64,000 nucleotides of DNA from Spinacia oleracea (Eukaryota; Streptophyta; Magnoliopsida; Caryophyllales; Amaranthaceae): positions 8,543,143-8,607,142 of the forward strand of contig NC_079491.1 of the NCBI RefSeq assembly GCF_020520425.1, read 5' to 3'. A program made the position numbers and the translations under genes. Shown here piece by piece: positions 46,490 to 58,248 of the stretch (position 1 is the first letter of the stretch; each line of letters opens with the position of its first letter). Below the pieces are notes generated by a model that saw nothing but the letters and a program-made list of their open reading frames with translations, was not told the DNA's origin and searched no databases.

Positions 46490-47689
46490 TTTAGGAAAGA
46501 CGGTCTAACCGTTAGACCAACTTTTGGATGAGCTGGACTTCCAATTTTCGCGGGTCAATCTAGCGGGTATGGATTCAATTTCCGGGTCCTATAAAATCCT
46601 AATTTTCACCAAACTTGAAACCCTAATTCACTTTCTCTCTCCTCCTGTGTGCTCTCTCTCTCTCCTCAGGATATCATTTGTGCCGACGAGGTTGAAGCAT
46701 GGGACGACGGCGACGAAGGATAGTGACGGCGGCGATGACGACGAAGGATGGTAATTCGTCCCTCTCTCTCCTCCGTTCTCCTCCGTTCTCCTTTGTTTCA
46801 GTTTTATTTTTGTTTCGATTATAATTCATTCAATTAGTTTTTGTTTTTCATTTTATTTGATAAGGATTTGATTGGTTTTTTATGCGATTAGGTGATCTCG
46901 GCGGTCGTCAAACTACCGGAAACTAATCCCAATCTCGCAGATGTGGATGCAACGACGGATGCGCTAAGAGTGGTGGTTGTGGCTGGTTCCCGACGCCGAG
47001 TATTTCATTCGATTCACCGTCGATGAGAGGGAGGAAGGAGAATTTGGTGCTACCGCGCGTTGGTGTTGGTTTTGTTGAACCTTCGGTGGTGGCGGATGGT
47101 TGTGAGTTGTTGTTGGTGTTGTGGCGAGATGTCGAGTAGAGTAACTGGTGCTTACTGCACCAGTTCATGCTTTACAAGCCTCTAATATGATTTTGGATTT
47201 GTATTATAAATGTAAACTAATTTTGTTTTGTGTTATTTATTTTAGTAATGTTTAAATTAGTTATAGTTAAGAATTATTCTATTTTAGTTATACTTTTGGT
47301 ATATTTAGTTATGAAATAAAATGATTTAGTTACATTGTTTTTTCATTCTAATTAATTTTTTAGTTATTCTTTCGTTGTGTCGAGTTAAGAATATTCTCAT
47401 TATAGTTAAGAATAGTTCCGTTTTAGTTATGAAAAAACTTTGTTTAGTTCGAAATAATTTTATTTTAGTTAAGAATAAATTCTTTTTAGTTACGATTAAA
47501 TTTCTGAGTTTTAGTTGAGATTTAATGAGTATTAGTTAAGATTTTAGAAGTTTTAGTTATGATTTCAAGAGTTTTATTATGATTCCGAGAGTTTTAGTTA
47601 ATATTTTATGTATTTTAGTTATGATTTCAGGAGTTTTAGTTAAGAATTTCTACGTTTTAGTTTTTGTTTCAGAAATTTTAGTTATGTAA

Positions 47690-47936
47690 TTTTGAGTTTT
47701 AGGTAAACAATATAACCAATTAGTTAAGAAATGGAACTAATTAGTTAAGTAATGGAACTAATTAGTTAAGCACTCAAACTAATTAGTTAAGCACTGAAAC
47801 TAATTAGTTAAGCAATGGAACCAATACCTTTACGTATATAAATAGATTATTTGTTAAACCTGAAATTCAATTAGATTATTTGTTAAGCCTGAAACCAATT
47901 AGTTAAACGATGGAACTAATTAGTTAAGCAATGGGA
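47690..47936. repeat. AATTAGTTAAGCAATGAAACC array, left part
   Basis: Imperfect ~20-bp tandem units. The array resumes at 58249 on the other side of the inserted Sirevirus-like element, so it was continuous before the insertion. Confidence 0.85.
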
Positions 47937-49233
47937 TGTTGTTCCTAAGTTTTGGTTGATGACACACACATATTGCAAACTTCCTGATTATGGTTGCTAA
48001 ATGACTTTGAACAGGCATATGCCCAAGTTTCTATTAGGATAGGAACTTGAATAAACTGGTGAAGTTCCTGAGGTACACTTGGAACAGTCAATGGAGTTCC
48101 AGAGCTGGAAGTTGTATCTGTTCCAGTTTGAAGTCACAAGAGGAGCAACACAGTTACATATCAAGAGTTCCGAATATCCACAAGAACTATTACAGACTCA
48201 TAGCCAAGAGTTCCTGTGTTAGCTAGAGAGGAACTCATCAATGTTCCTTGGCTGGAACGTCTGAAGCTTCTGAGTTGCAAGTTCCAGACAAAGGGAAGAC
48301 ATGAAGTCTAGGTAGTCCACTGTACTTAGAATTTTATGTAAATATTAATTATGCTAATGGTATATAGAGTACTCAAGGAACTTATGATTTAATTAGACCA
48401 TTTATTTTATTGGAAGCGATTTTTATGGAAAACATTTCATAAATAAAAACAAGTTTTGCATATTTAATATAAAATAGATTTACGTTTTATTTTATTTAAA
48501 CAAAACTTATTTTCCTAAAAATACTCCTAAGTTTTTGTAGATAAATAAAATCTGTTTTAAAGAAATGTTTTAGGGTTTGATTGAGTCAAATCTCCAACTG
48601 CTTCATGGCTGAACGTGGGAAGTGGTCTTCCCCTTGTTCCTCAAGTCAAGGGACGTGGAGACCAAAGTGCTGGCAGTTAGCAGTTGAAGTTTTGAAGGGA
48701 ACTAACCCTAAGGATAAACACTATAAAAGGGAAATCGTTTTTGGTTTAAAGTACACAAACATTCTGAGAGTTTTTGCTTTCCTAAAAACGTTTTGTCTAA
48801 AGATTTTCTAAAACAGTTTGTGTCCTAGTTAATTCAAAGTTCCTAAGTCTCTTATATACTCACAAAAGCATTATTAATATCTAGAGTTATCCAAACACGA
48901 ATTATATTTTGTATTAGTAAGGATAGAGTTATCCTGTTTAGACTTAGAGTTTAAGTCTGAGAGAGAGAAGTTAAGGAGTTGTAATCGAAGTAGATTACTG
49001 TGAGGAACACGAGTTTGAGAGGAACTTGTGTTGGAGAGATTATTGTAATCGAGGCATTACCATAATAAAAGAATTCTCTTCTTGATTAGTATCAAGAAGT
49101 TTTCACAATTGTTGTTATTGTCTTCTCTATTCTCAGTTTCTTGATTGTTTCTTAAGTTCCGCAAGAAACTTTATCAAAGTTCTAATTACAATTCACCCCC
49201 CCCCCTCTTGTGCGTGTTCCTACTGGAATAACA
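47937..49233 (+). repeat. 5' LTR of the Sirevirus-like element
   Basis: TATA box CTATAAAAGG at 48721-48730. A C-run followed by TCTTGTGCGTGTTCC lies just before the end, as in the coding-poor element at 12843-22485. The frame at 48581-48811 recurs in the 3' LTR and is not a gene. Confidence 0.93.
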
Positions 49234-49234
49234 G

Positions 49235-49248
49235 TTGGTATCAGAGCC
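49235..49248 (+). promoter_or_regulatory. Primer-binding site (initiator tRNA-Met)
   Basis: TTGGTATCAGAGCC, one base after the 5' LTR. Confidence 0.9.
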
Positions 49249-49298
49249 AGTACTCACCAAAACACAGGAAACCCTGTTTGAGTCAAGTTCCTGAAAGT

Positions 49299-51131
49299 AT
49301 GAACTCACAAGAGAAGCTGGAAGAAGGTTACTCGACACAAAGGCCACCTATGTTCAATGGCAAGTTCTACTCATACTGGAAGAATAGAATGGAGATATTC
49401 ATCAAAGCTGAAAATTACCAAGTTTGGCGTGTAATTGAAGTTGGAGACTTCGAGGTAACAAAGACCAATGCTGAAAACGAGGTAGTTCCTAAACCAATGT
49501 CTGAATTTTCTAAAGAAGACTTTGATAAATATGAGATGAATGCCATGGCTGTCAAAATCTTGCATTGCGGGCTTGGACCTCATGAACACAACAGAGTCAT
49601 GGGGTGCAAGAACGCAAAACAGATTTGGGAACTACTTCAAGTAACCCACGAAGGAACTAATGAAGTTAAGCGTTCCAAAATTGACCTTTTGATGTCTAAA
49701 TATGAAAGATTTGAGATGCTTCCAAAAGAAACTATTCAAGAAATGTTCACTAGATTTACTAACATAACCAATGAATTAGTTTCTCTTGGTAGAATCATTC
49801 CCACAGATGAACAGGTAAGAAAAATACTAAGAAGCATGCCACAAGATGATCGCTGGAGAACAAAGGTCACTGCACTGTTTGAGACCAAGGACTTCACCAA
49901 GTTCAACATTGAACAACTTGCTGGTTCCTTGATGACACACGAACTGCATCTTGGAGCTGCTGTTCCCGAGAGCTCAAGAAATCGAGGACTTGCTCTAAAG
50001 GCTGAGGAACTCGATGAATCTGAACCAGATGAAGAAGAGGCTGCCATGCTGGTCAGAAGAATGAGAAAGCTCTATAGGAACTTCAAACCAGGAAACCAGA
50101 AAGGAAGGAACTTTGCCAAGAAAATCACTAGTTCCAAAACTGAGCAAGGTTGCTTCAAATGTGGAGAAACTGATCACCAAATTCGTGAATGCCCTCTGTG
50201 GGAGAACGACAAGACCAGAGGAAAAGGGAAGGAACAGGTCAAAGATCGCTTTAACAAGTCTACCTTCAACAGACCAAACTTCAAGAAGGCCATGATAGCT
50301 GCATGGGGCGAAGCAACAGACTCAGAAGACGATGAGGAACAACCAAATGAAGAAACTGCAAATCTCTGCCTTATGGCTAGAACAGAAGGAACTGATCAAG
50401 TTCCATCAGAAGAAGTAAGTTCCTCCACTCTTCAGTGTCTCTCAAAGTCAAAACTAATTGAACTGTTGCTAGAAACTCTAGATGATTACAAAAAGCTAAG
50501 TATATTAAAAGCACAAAGTGATAGAGCCTTGGAACTCAGTAAAGACCACATAAATTATCTGAACAATATTAGATCTGATGTCCAAGGCAGGTTCTTTGAA
50601 TTACTAGATAGAAATACCTCTATTAATGAGTCATTCGAAAAAATTAGAAATGAAAACATCCTTCTACAAGTTCAACTCAGTCAATATAAGATGTTTAATT
50701 TAAGTTTAGATCCTACAAAATCCTTGGAAATCAACATGGGAATTTTTAACATCGACTTAGAAAATTTAAACAAAGATCTGATCACCACCAAGGAACAAAA
50801 AGAGAAACTGGAAAGGGAACTATCCATGGCCAGGGCACAGAGACAACCACCTAAAGTTCCTCCCAAATGGATTGAGAATGCTCAATCTAAGAGAACAGAA
50901 GGATTGGGCTTTAACCATAAAAATAGTCATAAGAAGAAGTATGTGGATCTTCCTAGTGTAAAAGTATGCTTCTCATGTGGAAGTGGAAGTCACATAAGTA
51001 CTGAGTGTTCCAAGATGAAGGAACAGGATCAAAGAAACATAAATTATGTAAAACAAAAATGGGTTAAGAAGTCTGAAGTTATAGTTGAAAAGGAACTCGA
51101 GGAAACCCGAGTTCCTGTAACTAACCTTTGA
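49299..51131 (+). CDS. Gag protein of the Sirevirus-like element
   Basis: The first ATG in frame is 49299 ([19 protein letters not shown]); about 610 residues. The N-terminal half is a Copia-type gag domain ([18 protein letters not shown], then [12 protein letters not shown]). A first zinc knuckle [14 protein letters not shown] is at about residue 285 and a second, [14 protein letters not shown], at about residue 565, separated by a predicted coiled-coil, Leu/Glu/Lys-rich region. Gag packages the RNA genome into cytoplasmic particles. The long gag with a coiled-coil-rich C-terminal part fits Sireviruses. The stop TGA (51129-51131) overlaps the start of the pol frame. GGAAC words are frequent throughout, in several codon phases. 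Confidence 0.92.
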   Translation: MNSQEKLEEGYSTQRPPMFNGKFYSYWKNRMEIFIKAENYQVWRVIEVGDFEVTKTNAENEVVPKPMSEFSKEDFDKYEMNAMAVKILHCGLGPHEHNRVMGCKNAKQIWELLQVTHEGTNEVKRSKIDLLMSKYERFEMLPKETIQEMFTRFTNITNELVSLGRIIPTDEQVRKILRSMPQDDRWRTKVTALFETKDFTKFNIEQLAGSLMTHELHLGAAVPESSRNRGLALKAEELDESEPDEEEAAMLVRRMRKLYRNFKPGNQKGRNFAKKITSSKTEQGCFKCGETDHQIRECPLWENDKTRGKGKEQVKDRFNKSTFNRPNFKKAMIAAWGEATDSEDDEEQPNEETANLCLMARTEGTDQVPSEEVSSSTLQCLSKSKLIELLLETLDDYKKLSILKAQSDRALELSKDHINYLNNIRSDVQGRFFELLDRNTSINESFEKIRNENILLQVQLSQYKMFNLSLDPTKSLEINMGIFNIDLENLNKDLITTKEQKEKLERELSMARAQRQPPKVPPKWIENAQSKRTEGLGFNHKNSHKKKYVDLPSVKVCFSCGSGSHISTECSKMKEQDQRNINYVKQKWVKKSEVIVEKELEETRVPVTNL

Positions 51132-54100
51132 TCTCTTTACAGATTCTAGTGAAGGGGAACAGCTCGTGGTATCTCGACAGCGGGTGTTCCAAACACATGA
51201 CAGGAGACAAATCTAAATTCCTCTCACTAGAAGCCTACAATGGAGGAACTGTGACCTTTGGAGACAACATGAAAGGAGAAATTATTGGAATTGGAAAAGT
51301 TGGAAGGTCAAGTTCCTACGCCATTGAAAATGTATTTTTAGTCGAGGGTTTGATGCACAGTCTACTAAGCATCTCTCAATTCTGTGACAAAGGAAACTCT
51401 GTAAGTTTTACTTCTGAAAACTGTCAAATCATAAACAATAACACTGGGAAGGTTATTTTGGAAGGAACTCGTAAAGGGAACACATATTCTGTGGATCTCA
51501 ATACGGTTCCCAGGAACAATCTAACCTGCCTCAGTGCCTTTGAAGAAAATTCCCTACTATGGCACAGGAGGTTTGGACATGCTAGTTTCTCGCTGCTTGA
51601 CAAACTAAGATCAAAGGAACTGGTTCGAGGACTCCCCTCAATCAAGTTCCTAACTGATAAAGTGTGTGATGCATGTGCAAAAGGCAAGCATGTCCGAAGT
51701 TCCTTTAAATCTAAGAAATTGGTAAGCACCACAAAACCATTGGAACTCATCCATATGGACTTATGTGGACCAATGAGAATTCAAAGCAGAAGTGGGAAAA
51801 AATATGTATTAGTTATTGTTGATGATTACTCTCGCTTTACTTGGGTCATATTTCTAACAAGCAAGGATGAAACGTTTGATGAGTTTGTTACATTTTCAAA
51901 GAAAATCCAGAAAACCACAGGTCACCAACTGATCCATATAAGATCAGATCATGGAACAGAATTTGAAAACTACAAATTCGATGAATACTGCAAGGAACAA
52001 GGTATGGACCACAATTTCTCAGCTCCCAGAACTCCACAACAAAATGGAGTTGTTGAGAGGAAAAATAGAACCCTAGAGGACATGGCAAGAACCATGCTAA
52101 TAGCCAGTTCCTTGCCTAGGAACTTCTGGGCTGAAGCAGTCAATACTGCTTGTTACATTATAAATAGAGTTATGATTCGAGCAATCCTAAACAAAACCCC
52201 CTATGAGCTACTAAAAGGTATAAAACCCAACATCTCTTACTTTAGAGCCTTTGGGAGCAAATGTTTTGTCCACAACAATGGAAAAAGGAACTTGGGGAAG
52301 TTTGATGAAAGAAGCGACGAGGCAGTGTTCCTAGGATATGCCTTAAATAGCAAGGCTTATAGAGTTTATAACAAAAGATCTATGTGTGTTGAGGAAAGTG
52401 TACATATAATATTTGATGAATCTAACAAAACTGACATAGTACAGGAACAAGAATTTTTCGAGATTGGTTTATCTCGTGCTGCAGAAAATGATGAGGAGTT
52501 CCAAATAAGCAAACACACAGCAAGAGGAACTGCTCAACAAAATCAAGAAGTTCCCGTACTAGAGGAACAAGCAGAAAACCAAGAAGATCCAGAAACAACA
52601 CCAGAGGAACCCCAACAGGGAACTCAGGTCATAGAAGGAACTGACGAAAATGCCACAACACCAGTAGCTCAATTTCAACCTAAACCTTGGAAGCATCTAA
52701 AGTCCCACCCAATGGAACTCATTGTGAGTGACATCAGAAAAGGAACTCAGACAAGGTCACAACTAAGGAACTTTTGCGCATTCCACGCGTTCCTCTCCAT
52801 ATTTGAGCCAAGAAATCACACTGAGGCTCTGGAAGATGCTGACTGGATCATTGCCATGCAAGAAGAATTAAATGAATTCAAAAGAAACAAGGTATGGCAC
52901 TTGGAACCCAAACCAAAGCACCAGAAGGTGATAGGGCTAAAATGGGTGTTCCGGAACAAGAAAGATGAACATGCAACAATCATAAGGAACAAAGCAAGGT
53001 TAGTGGTCAAAGGTTATAATCAACAGGAAGGCATTGACTTTGAAGAAACATTTGCACCTGTTGCTAGATTAGAAGCCATTAGAATCTTAATTGCTTTTGC
53101 TGCTTTCATGGGTTTTAAACTTTATCAAATGGATGTTAAATGTGCTTTCTTAAACGGTTTCTTAGAGGAAGATGTTTATGTGGAACAGCCCCCTGGATTT
53201 GAAAATCCCGAATTTCCAAATCACATTTACAAATTAGATAAGGCTCTCTATGGACTAAAACAAGCCCCTAGATCTTGGTACGAGAGATTATCAAAGTTCC
53301 TCCTTCAAAATGATTTTAAAAGAGGTAGAATAGACAAAACCTTATTCTTAAAATCTAGAGGAACTGACTTGTTAGTAGTTCAAATTTATGTTGATGATAT
53401 ATTATTTGGAGCAACTAATGAAAATTTGTGCAAGGATTTTGCAAGCTTGATGAGCAGTGAATTTGAAATGAGTATGATGGGGGAACTCAACTTCTTCCTT
53501 GGTTTACAAATCAAGCAAACCGAGGAGGGAATCATGATACACCAACAAAAGTATGTGAAGGAACTCCTAAAGAAATATGAGCTAGAGTCAGCCAAAGTAA
53601 ATCACACTCCCATGGGAACTGCTACCAGATTAGACACTGATCCAAATGGAAAAAGTGTGAATCAAACAAAATACAGAGGTATGATTGGATCTCTATTATA
53701 TTTAACAGCCAGTAGACCTGACATTTCTTTTAGTGTAGGACTATGTGCAAGATTTCAATCAAATCCAAAGGAGTCCCATCTAACTGCGGTGAAAAGAATA
53801 CTAAGATATCTCAAAGGAACTGATGACCTATGCCTTTACTATCCAAGAAGTGGATCCTTCGAGCTAAGAGGATATGCAGATGCTGATTATGCAGGTGACT
53901 TAGTGAATAGAAAAAGCACATCAGGTATGGTTCAGTTCCTAGGTCCATGCATGGTTTCTTGGGGTTCCAAGAAACAGAATACTGTTGCTCTATCCACAGC
54001 TGAAGCTGAGTATGTAGCTGCTGCAGCTTGTTGCTCACAAATTCTATGGATAAAACAACAGTTAAGAGATTTTGGTATTATCTATGATTGTGTTCCTATC

Positions 54101-54331
54101 TATTGTGATAACACTAGTGCTATTTGTATTTCAAAAGATCCGGTTCATCATTCCCGAGTCAAACACATCCACATCAGACACCATTTCCTTAAAGATAATG
54201 TTGAGAAAGGTTTGATCAAATTGGACTTTTGCCAAACTGATCACCAAATTGCTGATATTTTAACTAAGCCTTTGAACAGAGAGAAACATGAGAAAATGAG
54301 AATGGAACTCGGAATGATCAAGCTAAGGTAA
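51128..54331 (+). CDS. Pol polyprotein of the Sirevirus-like element
   Basis: An open frame of about 1067 codons in the -1 frame relative to gag, with no ATG at its start; the first clear domain follows at once. In order: aspartic protease [13 protein letters not shown] (~residue 12); pre-integrase [10 protein letters not shown] ... CDACAKGK; integrase core [27 protein letters not shown] (D,D,E visible); reverse transcriptase [10 protein letters not shown] ... [10 protein letters not shown] ... [10 protein letters not shown]; RNase [17 protein letters not shown]. All catalytic motifs seem present. Function: processing of the polyprotein, cDNA synthesis in the particle and integration. How pol is expressed is unclear, because the gag stop and the frame change must be bypassed. 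Confidence 0.93.
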   Translation: MISLQILVKGNSSWYLDSGCSKHMTGDKSKFLSLEAYNGGTVTFGDNMKGEIIGIGKVGRSSSYAIENVFLVEGLMHSLLSISQFCDKGNSVSFTSENCQIINNNTGKVILEGTRKGNTYSVDLNTVPRNNLTCLSAFEENSLLWHRRFGHASFSLLDKLRSKELVRGLPSIKFLTDKVCDACAKGKHVRSSFKSKKLVSTTKPLELIHMDLCGPMRIQSRSGKKYVLVIVDDYSRFTWVIFLTSKDETFDEFVTFSKKIQKTTGHQLIHIRSDHGTEFENYKFDEYCKEQGMDHNFSAPRTPQQNGVVERKNRTLEDMARTMLIASSLPRNFWAEAVNTACYIINRVMIRAILNKTPYELLKGIKPNISYFRAFGSKCFVHNNGKRNLGKFDERSDEAVFLGYALNSKAYRVYNKRSMCVEESVHIIFDESNKTDIVQEQEFFEIGLSRAAENDEEFQISKHTARGTAQQNQEVPVLEEQAENQEDPETTPEEPQQGTQVIEGTDENATTPVAQFQPKPWKHLKSHPMELIVSDIRKGTQTRSQLRNFCAFHAFLSIFEPRNHTEALEDADWIIAMQEELNEFKRNKVWHLEPKPKHQKVIGLKWVFRNKKDEHATIIRNKARLVVKGYNQQEGIDFEETFAPVARLEAIRILIAFAAFMGFKLYQMDVKCAFLNGFLEEDVYVEQPPGFENPEFPNHIYKLDKALYGLKQAPRSWYERLSKFLLQNDFKRGRIDKTLFLKSRGTDLLVVQIYVDDILFGATNENLCKDFASLMSSEFEMSMMGELNFFLGLQIKQTEEGIMIHQQKYVKELLKKYELESAKVNHTPMGTATRLDTDPNGKSVNQTKYRGMIGSLLYLTASRPDISFSVGLCARFQSNPKESHLTAVKRILRYLKGTDDLCLYYPRSGSFELRGYADADYAGDLVNRKSTSGMVQFLGPCMVSWGSKKQNTVALSTAEAEYVAAAACCSQILWIKQQLRDFGIIYDCVPIYCDNTSAICISKDPVHHSRVKHIHIRHHFLKDNVEKGLIKLDFCQTDHQIADILTKPLNREKHEKMRMELGMIKLR

Positions 54332-54750
54332 TTGCCAAATTGGAGTTCCTCTAAGGCAAAAGCAAAAATCATGGTACATATAGACTATTACAAACACAAA
54401 ATCTTGTGTGCAAACATAGTTGAAGCTTACCATCGTGGCAAATTCACTCACACTTCAAATGAGCAAGGTAAGCAGTTCCTTTCAAACTAGTTAAGTCAGA
54501 GATACGAAATTAAGCAAGTCAAAGTCAAACACAATTTTCTTTTTTTTATTTTCCTTTTATTTTTATCTATTTTTTTAATTAAAAACCGAATACCCATATT
54601 CAAAGAATGTTTGGAACGGTTCCATTGGCAATAAATAGGAGAAACTCTTCACCTTCCAAAATCAATCCATGCAACCCCCTTTCTCTCTCTCACACGCCTT
54701 CTCCACTGACATCACCTCTCCTTCCACCTATAAAATAAAAAACCTCAACC
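54332..54750 (+). other. Pol-to-third-ORF spacer with a TATA-like site
   Basis: Contains a T-rich stretch (54535-54590) and CCTATAAAATAAA at 54727-54739, only about 12 bp before the ATG of the third ORF. That is too close for a standard promoter driving this ATG, so the match may be chance. Confidence 0.4.
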
Positions 54751-56430
54751 ATGGTTCTCACAAGCAACAACACTGATCTCACATCCCTCAAACGAAAGAG
54801 AAACCCTTCATCTCCTGTTCCCATGGATACCTCACCCATTCAATCGCCAATTCCTCTTCGATCCCACAATCCAATGCTCGCAATCACTCAGGGGGAACAA
54901 ACCAACACTGACATCGAAATGAAATCCCCAATCTCAAACCCTAGATCCTCCACAAGAAAATCCAAAAAACGACGAGTGGAAGCTTCTGGTGAAAACATCG
55001 AGGAAACAGAGGAGATTGCTCAAACTCAGGGGGAAGTAAAAGGGTCCAAGAAACTCACTGCAAAGGAAAACAATCTGGTCGAGGGGTTCGCAATCAACTC
55101 AACATGGTGTGAAGCCACGAAATTCAAAGAGCTGATGGAAATCCTTGAACAACAAAAGTGGGTAAGTCTGTTGAGTACCTATGCCAAATCCCCCTTAATT
55201 CCTGAAGCTATGAAAGAATTCTGCAAGAACTTTGCATGTGTTGATAATGTATGCTCAAGTAAAGTGAATGGAACTCGCATCGAATTTGATGCATCTTATC
55301 TGGAACAGCTGTTTGGTACACCCAATAGGGGTTTTGATATGTGGCTCAAAGGTCAAATCACAGTGACCATAGATAATGTAGATGAGAAAGATATAGTTGG
55401 TTCCATTGGAGGAGATTCTAAAGTATCCACCTCCACCTCACACAACTGCTTTTCACCTCTTCAAAAATTACTGTTTAATATTGTGTGGAGAGGTGTAGTT
55501 CCTCGAACTCAGAAAAGGAACATAGCAAGTCTGTTTGATGCATGTCTCATGTATTGTCTTGAAAGGAAAATTCCCATAAACTTTCCTGCAATCATGATCA
55601 AACACTTATCCACCTGTATCCCCAAATTCAAAATTCCATACTCCTCCCTTCTCACAGAAATCTTCAAAAGCTTCTCAGTTGACCTTAGCCCATACTTTGT
55701 GATTCCCTTAAAATCCACCCAAATCCTTCAACTTGAAATGCTCCATCTATTAAATCTTAAAGTGGTTCAGGGTAAAGTCATTAGGGCTGGAAAGGAAGAG
55801 AAACTAGATGAGGAAGATCAGGAAGGAATTGCAGTTAAAGAAGAAGTGGAGGAGGAGGAGGAACTCGAACAAATAGAGGTCCCTTTACCTCGAGGGAACA
55901 GGAAGAGTGTAGGAAAAAGAAAGAGCATGAGGGTAGCAATGAAGGAGAACAAGAAAAGAGGGCCTGTCTTCATGGAAATAAATGAGGAAGGGGATGTCAA
56001 GGAGATGCCCATAGAGGAGGATGCTGTTCCCCTGAATCAAGAGGAACTGCCTGAAACTGTTAGGCCAAGAAAAAGGACACCCAGATCCTCCAAAAAGTCC
56101 AAAGCTCGTTGTGTTCCATCTGAACAGGAACATGTTCAAGATCATGGGGGTGCCTGGAACACAAAGGATGATCAGATATTGGAGCTAAAGGCAACAGTTG
56201 CTCGTCTGGTGGAACTACAGGAGGGAACAGATCACAGGATTAGCTCAATGCAGGCCCACATAGGTGCATTGGTTTCAAGTGTCAAGACTCTCCAAAACGA
56301 TCTTCACCACTACTCAGAACAAGCCAATGCAACTCGTGCCACAATCCTCACCAAGATCAACAATCTGGAATCTTTTGAGGAGACTGTGATAGAAGAAACT
56401 GCTGGTTCTGGTTCCCCATCCCAAGCCTAA
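54751..56430 (+). CDS. Third ORF of the Sirevirus-like element (env-position protein)
   Basis: An intact frame of 559 residues between pol and the 3' LTR. The N-terminus has basic clusters (KRKR at 14-17; RKSKKRR about 69-75) that look like nuclear localisation signals. Residues ~110-340 are a globular domain with TWCEATKFKELMEIL, GTRIEFDASYLEQLFGTPNR and YSSLLTEIFKSF, similar in style to the putative plant transposon protein domain found in retroelement accessory ORFs. An acidic stretch follows (VEEEEELEQ), then more basic patches, and a C-terminal coiled coil (about 475-545). I see no signal peptide or membrane anchor, so envelope function is not supported. GGAAC words occur here too. Its role is unknown. 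Confidence 0.85.
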   Translation: MVLTSNNTDLTSLKRKRNPSSPVPMDTSPIQSPIPLRSHNPMLAITQGEQTNTDIEMKSPISNPRSSTRKSKKRRVEASGENIEETEEIAQTQGEVKGSKKLTAKENNLVEGFAINSTWCEATKFKELMEILEQQKWVSLLSTYAKSPLIPEAMKEFCKNFACVDNVCSSKVNGTRIEFDASYLEQLFGTPNRGFDMWLKGQITVTIDNVDEKDIVGSIGGDSKVSTSTSHNCFSPLQKLLFNIVWRGVVPRTQKRNIASLFDACLMYCLERKIPINFPAIMIKHLSTCIPKFKIPYSSLLTEIFKSFSVDLSPYFVIPLKSTQILQLEMLHLLNLKVVQGKVIRAGKEEKLDEEDQEGIAVKEEVEEEEELEQIEVPLPRGNRKSVGKRKSMRVAMKENKKRGPVFMEINEEGDVKEMPIEEDAVPLNQEELPETVRPRKRTPRSSKKSKARCVPSEQEHVQDHGGAWNTKDDQILELKATVARLVELQEGTDHRISSMQAHIGALVSSVKTLQNDLHHYSEQANATRATILTKINNLESFEETVIEETAGSGSPSQA

Positions 56431-56946
56431 ATCACCCTATCCCATGTTTCTTTTATCTTTTGCCATGGAACAATTTTTTTTTTTGCTTTCGGTTTGTATA
56501 ATTTTTAAACTTGGGTATTTGTTCCATCTTATTCTGACTTGCTTGGTTACACATATCTATGCTTTCTAGTCTTGATCATTACTGCTTGCTTTCAATTTAT
56601 TGTATGAGTTAGTTTAATACTTTGAGGCTAGCTTAACTTGCCAAACGTTGATCGTGGGGCACTGAGTTTGGAATGGCTATATTTCGTGCTATGCTTTTTG
56701 TTGATGTCAACAGGGGGAAGTCATGGGTGCAAACTTCCAAGGCACACTCAATCCAGTTCCTGAATCTGTTTCTCTGAATCTCTCTGTAAGCCAAGGGTGC
56801 ACCTCTTTCTTCTCTCTAATCTTTTTCTTTTGTTTTTCAATTTTTATGTTCTGTTTCACAATAGTCTGTATAAGTTCTTGTTTGTTCGTACTTACTCTCT
56901 TTGTAAAAAGTTTGCAAGTGTTGTCATCACCAAAAAGGGGGAATAT
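56431..56946 (+). other. 3' untranslated region and polypurine tract
   Basis: T-rich non-coding DNA. The polypurine tract AAAAAGGGGGAATAT directly precedes the 3' LTR. The frame 56723-57010 runs into the LTR and is not a credible gene. Confidence 0.75.
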
Positions 56947-58243
56947 TGTTGTTCCTAAGTTTTGGTTGATGACACACACATATTGCAAACTTCCTGATTA
57001 TGGTTGCTAAATGACTTTGAACAGGCATATGCCCAAGTTTCTATTAGGATAGGAACTTGAATAAACTGGTGAAGTTCCTGAGGTACACTTGGAACAGTCA
57101 ATGGAGTTCCAGAGCTGGAAGTTGTATCTGTTCCAGTTTGAAGTCACAAGAGGAGCAACACAGTTACATATCAAGAGTTCCGAATATCCACAAGAACTAT
57201 TACAGACTCATAGCCAAGAGTTCCTGTGTTAGCTAGAGAGGAACTCATCAATGTTCCTTGGCTGGAACGTCTGAAGCTTCTGAGTTGCAAGTTCCAGACA
57301 AAGGGAAGACATGAAGTCTAGGTAGTCCACTGTACTTAGAATTTTATGTAAATATTAATTATGCTAATGGTATATAGAGTACTCAAGGAACTTATGATTT
57401 AATTAGACCATTTATTTTATTGGAAGCGATTTTTATGGAAAACATTTCATAAATAAAAACAAGTTTTGCATATTTAATATAAAATAGATTTACGTTTTAT
57501 TTTATTTAAACAAAACTTATTTTCCTAAAAATACTCCTAAGTTTTTGTAGATAAATAAAATCTGTTTTAAAGAAATGTTTTAGGGTTTGATTGAGTCAAA
57601 TCTCCAACTGCTTCATGGCTGAACGTGGGAAGTGGTCTTCCCCTTGTTCCTCAAGTCAAGGGACGTGGAGACCAAAGTGCTGGCAGTTAGCAGTTGAAGT
57701 TTTGAAGGGAACTAACCCTAAGGATAAACACTATAAAAGGGAAATCGTTTTTGGTTTAAAGTACACAAACATTCTGAGAGTTTTTGCTTTCCTAAAAACG
57801 TTTTGTCTAAAGATTTTCTAAAACAGTTTGTGTCCTAGTTAATTCAAAGTTCCTAAGTCTCTTATATACTCACAAAAGCATTATTAATATCTAGAGTTAT
57901 CCAAACACGAATTATATTTTGTATTAGTAAGGATAGAGTTATCCTGTTTAGACTTAGAGTTTAAGTCTGAGAGAGAGAAGTTAAGGAGTTGTAATCGAAG
58001 TAGATTACTGTGAGGAACACGAGTTTGAGAGGAACTTGTGTTGGAGAGATTATTGTAATCGAGGCATTACCATAATAAAAGAATTCTCTTCTTGATTAGT
58101 ATCAAGAAGTTTTCACAATTGTTGTTATTGTCTTCTCTATTCTCAGTTTCTTGATTGTTTCTTAAGTTCCGCAAGAAACTTTATCAAAGTTCTAATTACA
58201 ATTCACCCCCCCCCCTCTTGTGCGTGTTCCTACTGGAATAACA
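56947..58243 (+). repeat. 3' LTR of the Sirevirus-like element
   Basis: Appears identical to 47937-49233, offset 9010 bp. Confidence 0.93.
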
Positions 58244-58248
58244 TGGGA

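Larger units (their letters stand above)
47937..58243 (+). mobile_element. Sirevirus-like Copia retrotransposon, apparently intact
   Basis: LTRs 47937-49233 and 56947-58243 are both 1297 bp and I saw no difference between them. A perfect 5-bp duplication TGGGA flanks the element (47932-47936, 58244-58248). LTRs begin TGTTGTTCC and end GGAATAACA. Primer site TTGGTATCAGAGCC at 49235-49248; polypurine tract CCAAAAAGGGGGAATAT ends at 56946. Three long open frames follow: gag 49299-51131, pol 51128-54331 and an extra ORF 54751-56430, the layout of Sireviruses (SIRE1-like), which carry an additional ORF between pol and the 3' LTR. All look undamaged, so this is probably the youngest and a potentially mobile element of the window. 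Confidence 0.93.

Noticed and set aside
48581..48811. 76-codon frame, repeated at 57591-57821
   Set aside because: Identical because it lies in both LTRs of one element, spans the TATA box and has no domain.
54727..54739. Internal promoter for the third ORF of the Sirevirus-like element
   Set aside because: The TATA-like run is only about 12 bp before the ATG, too near for a normal transcription start upstream of it.
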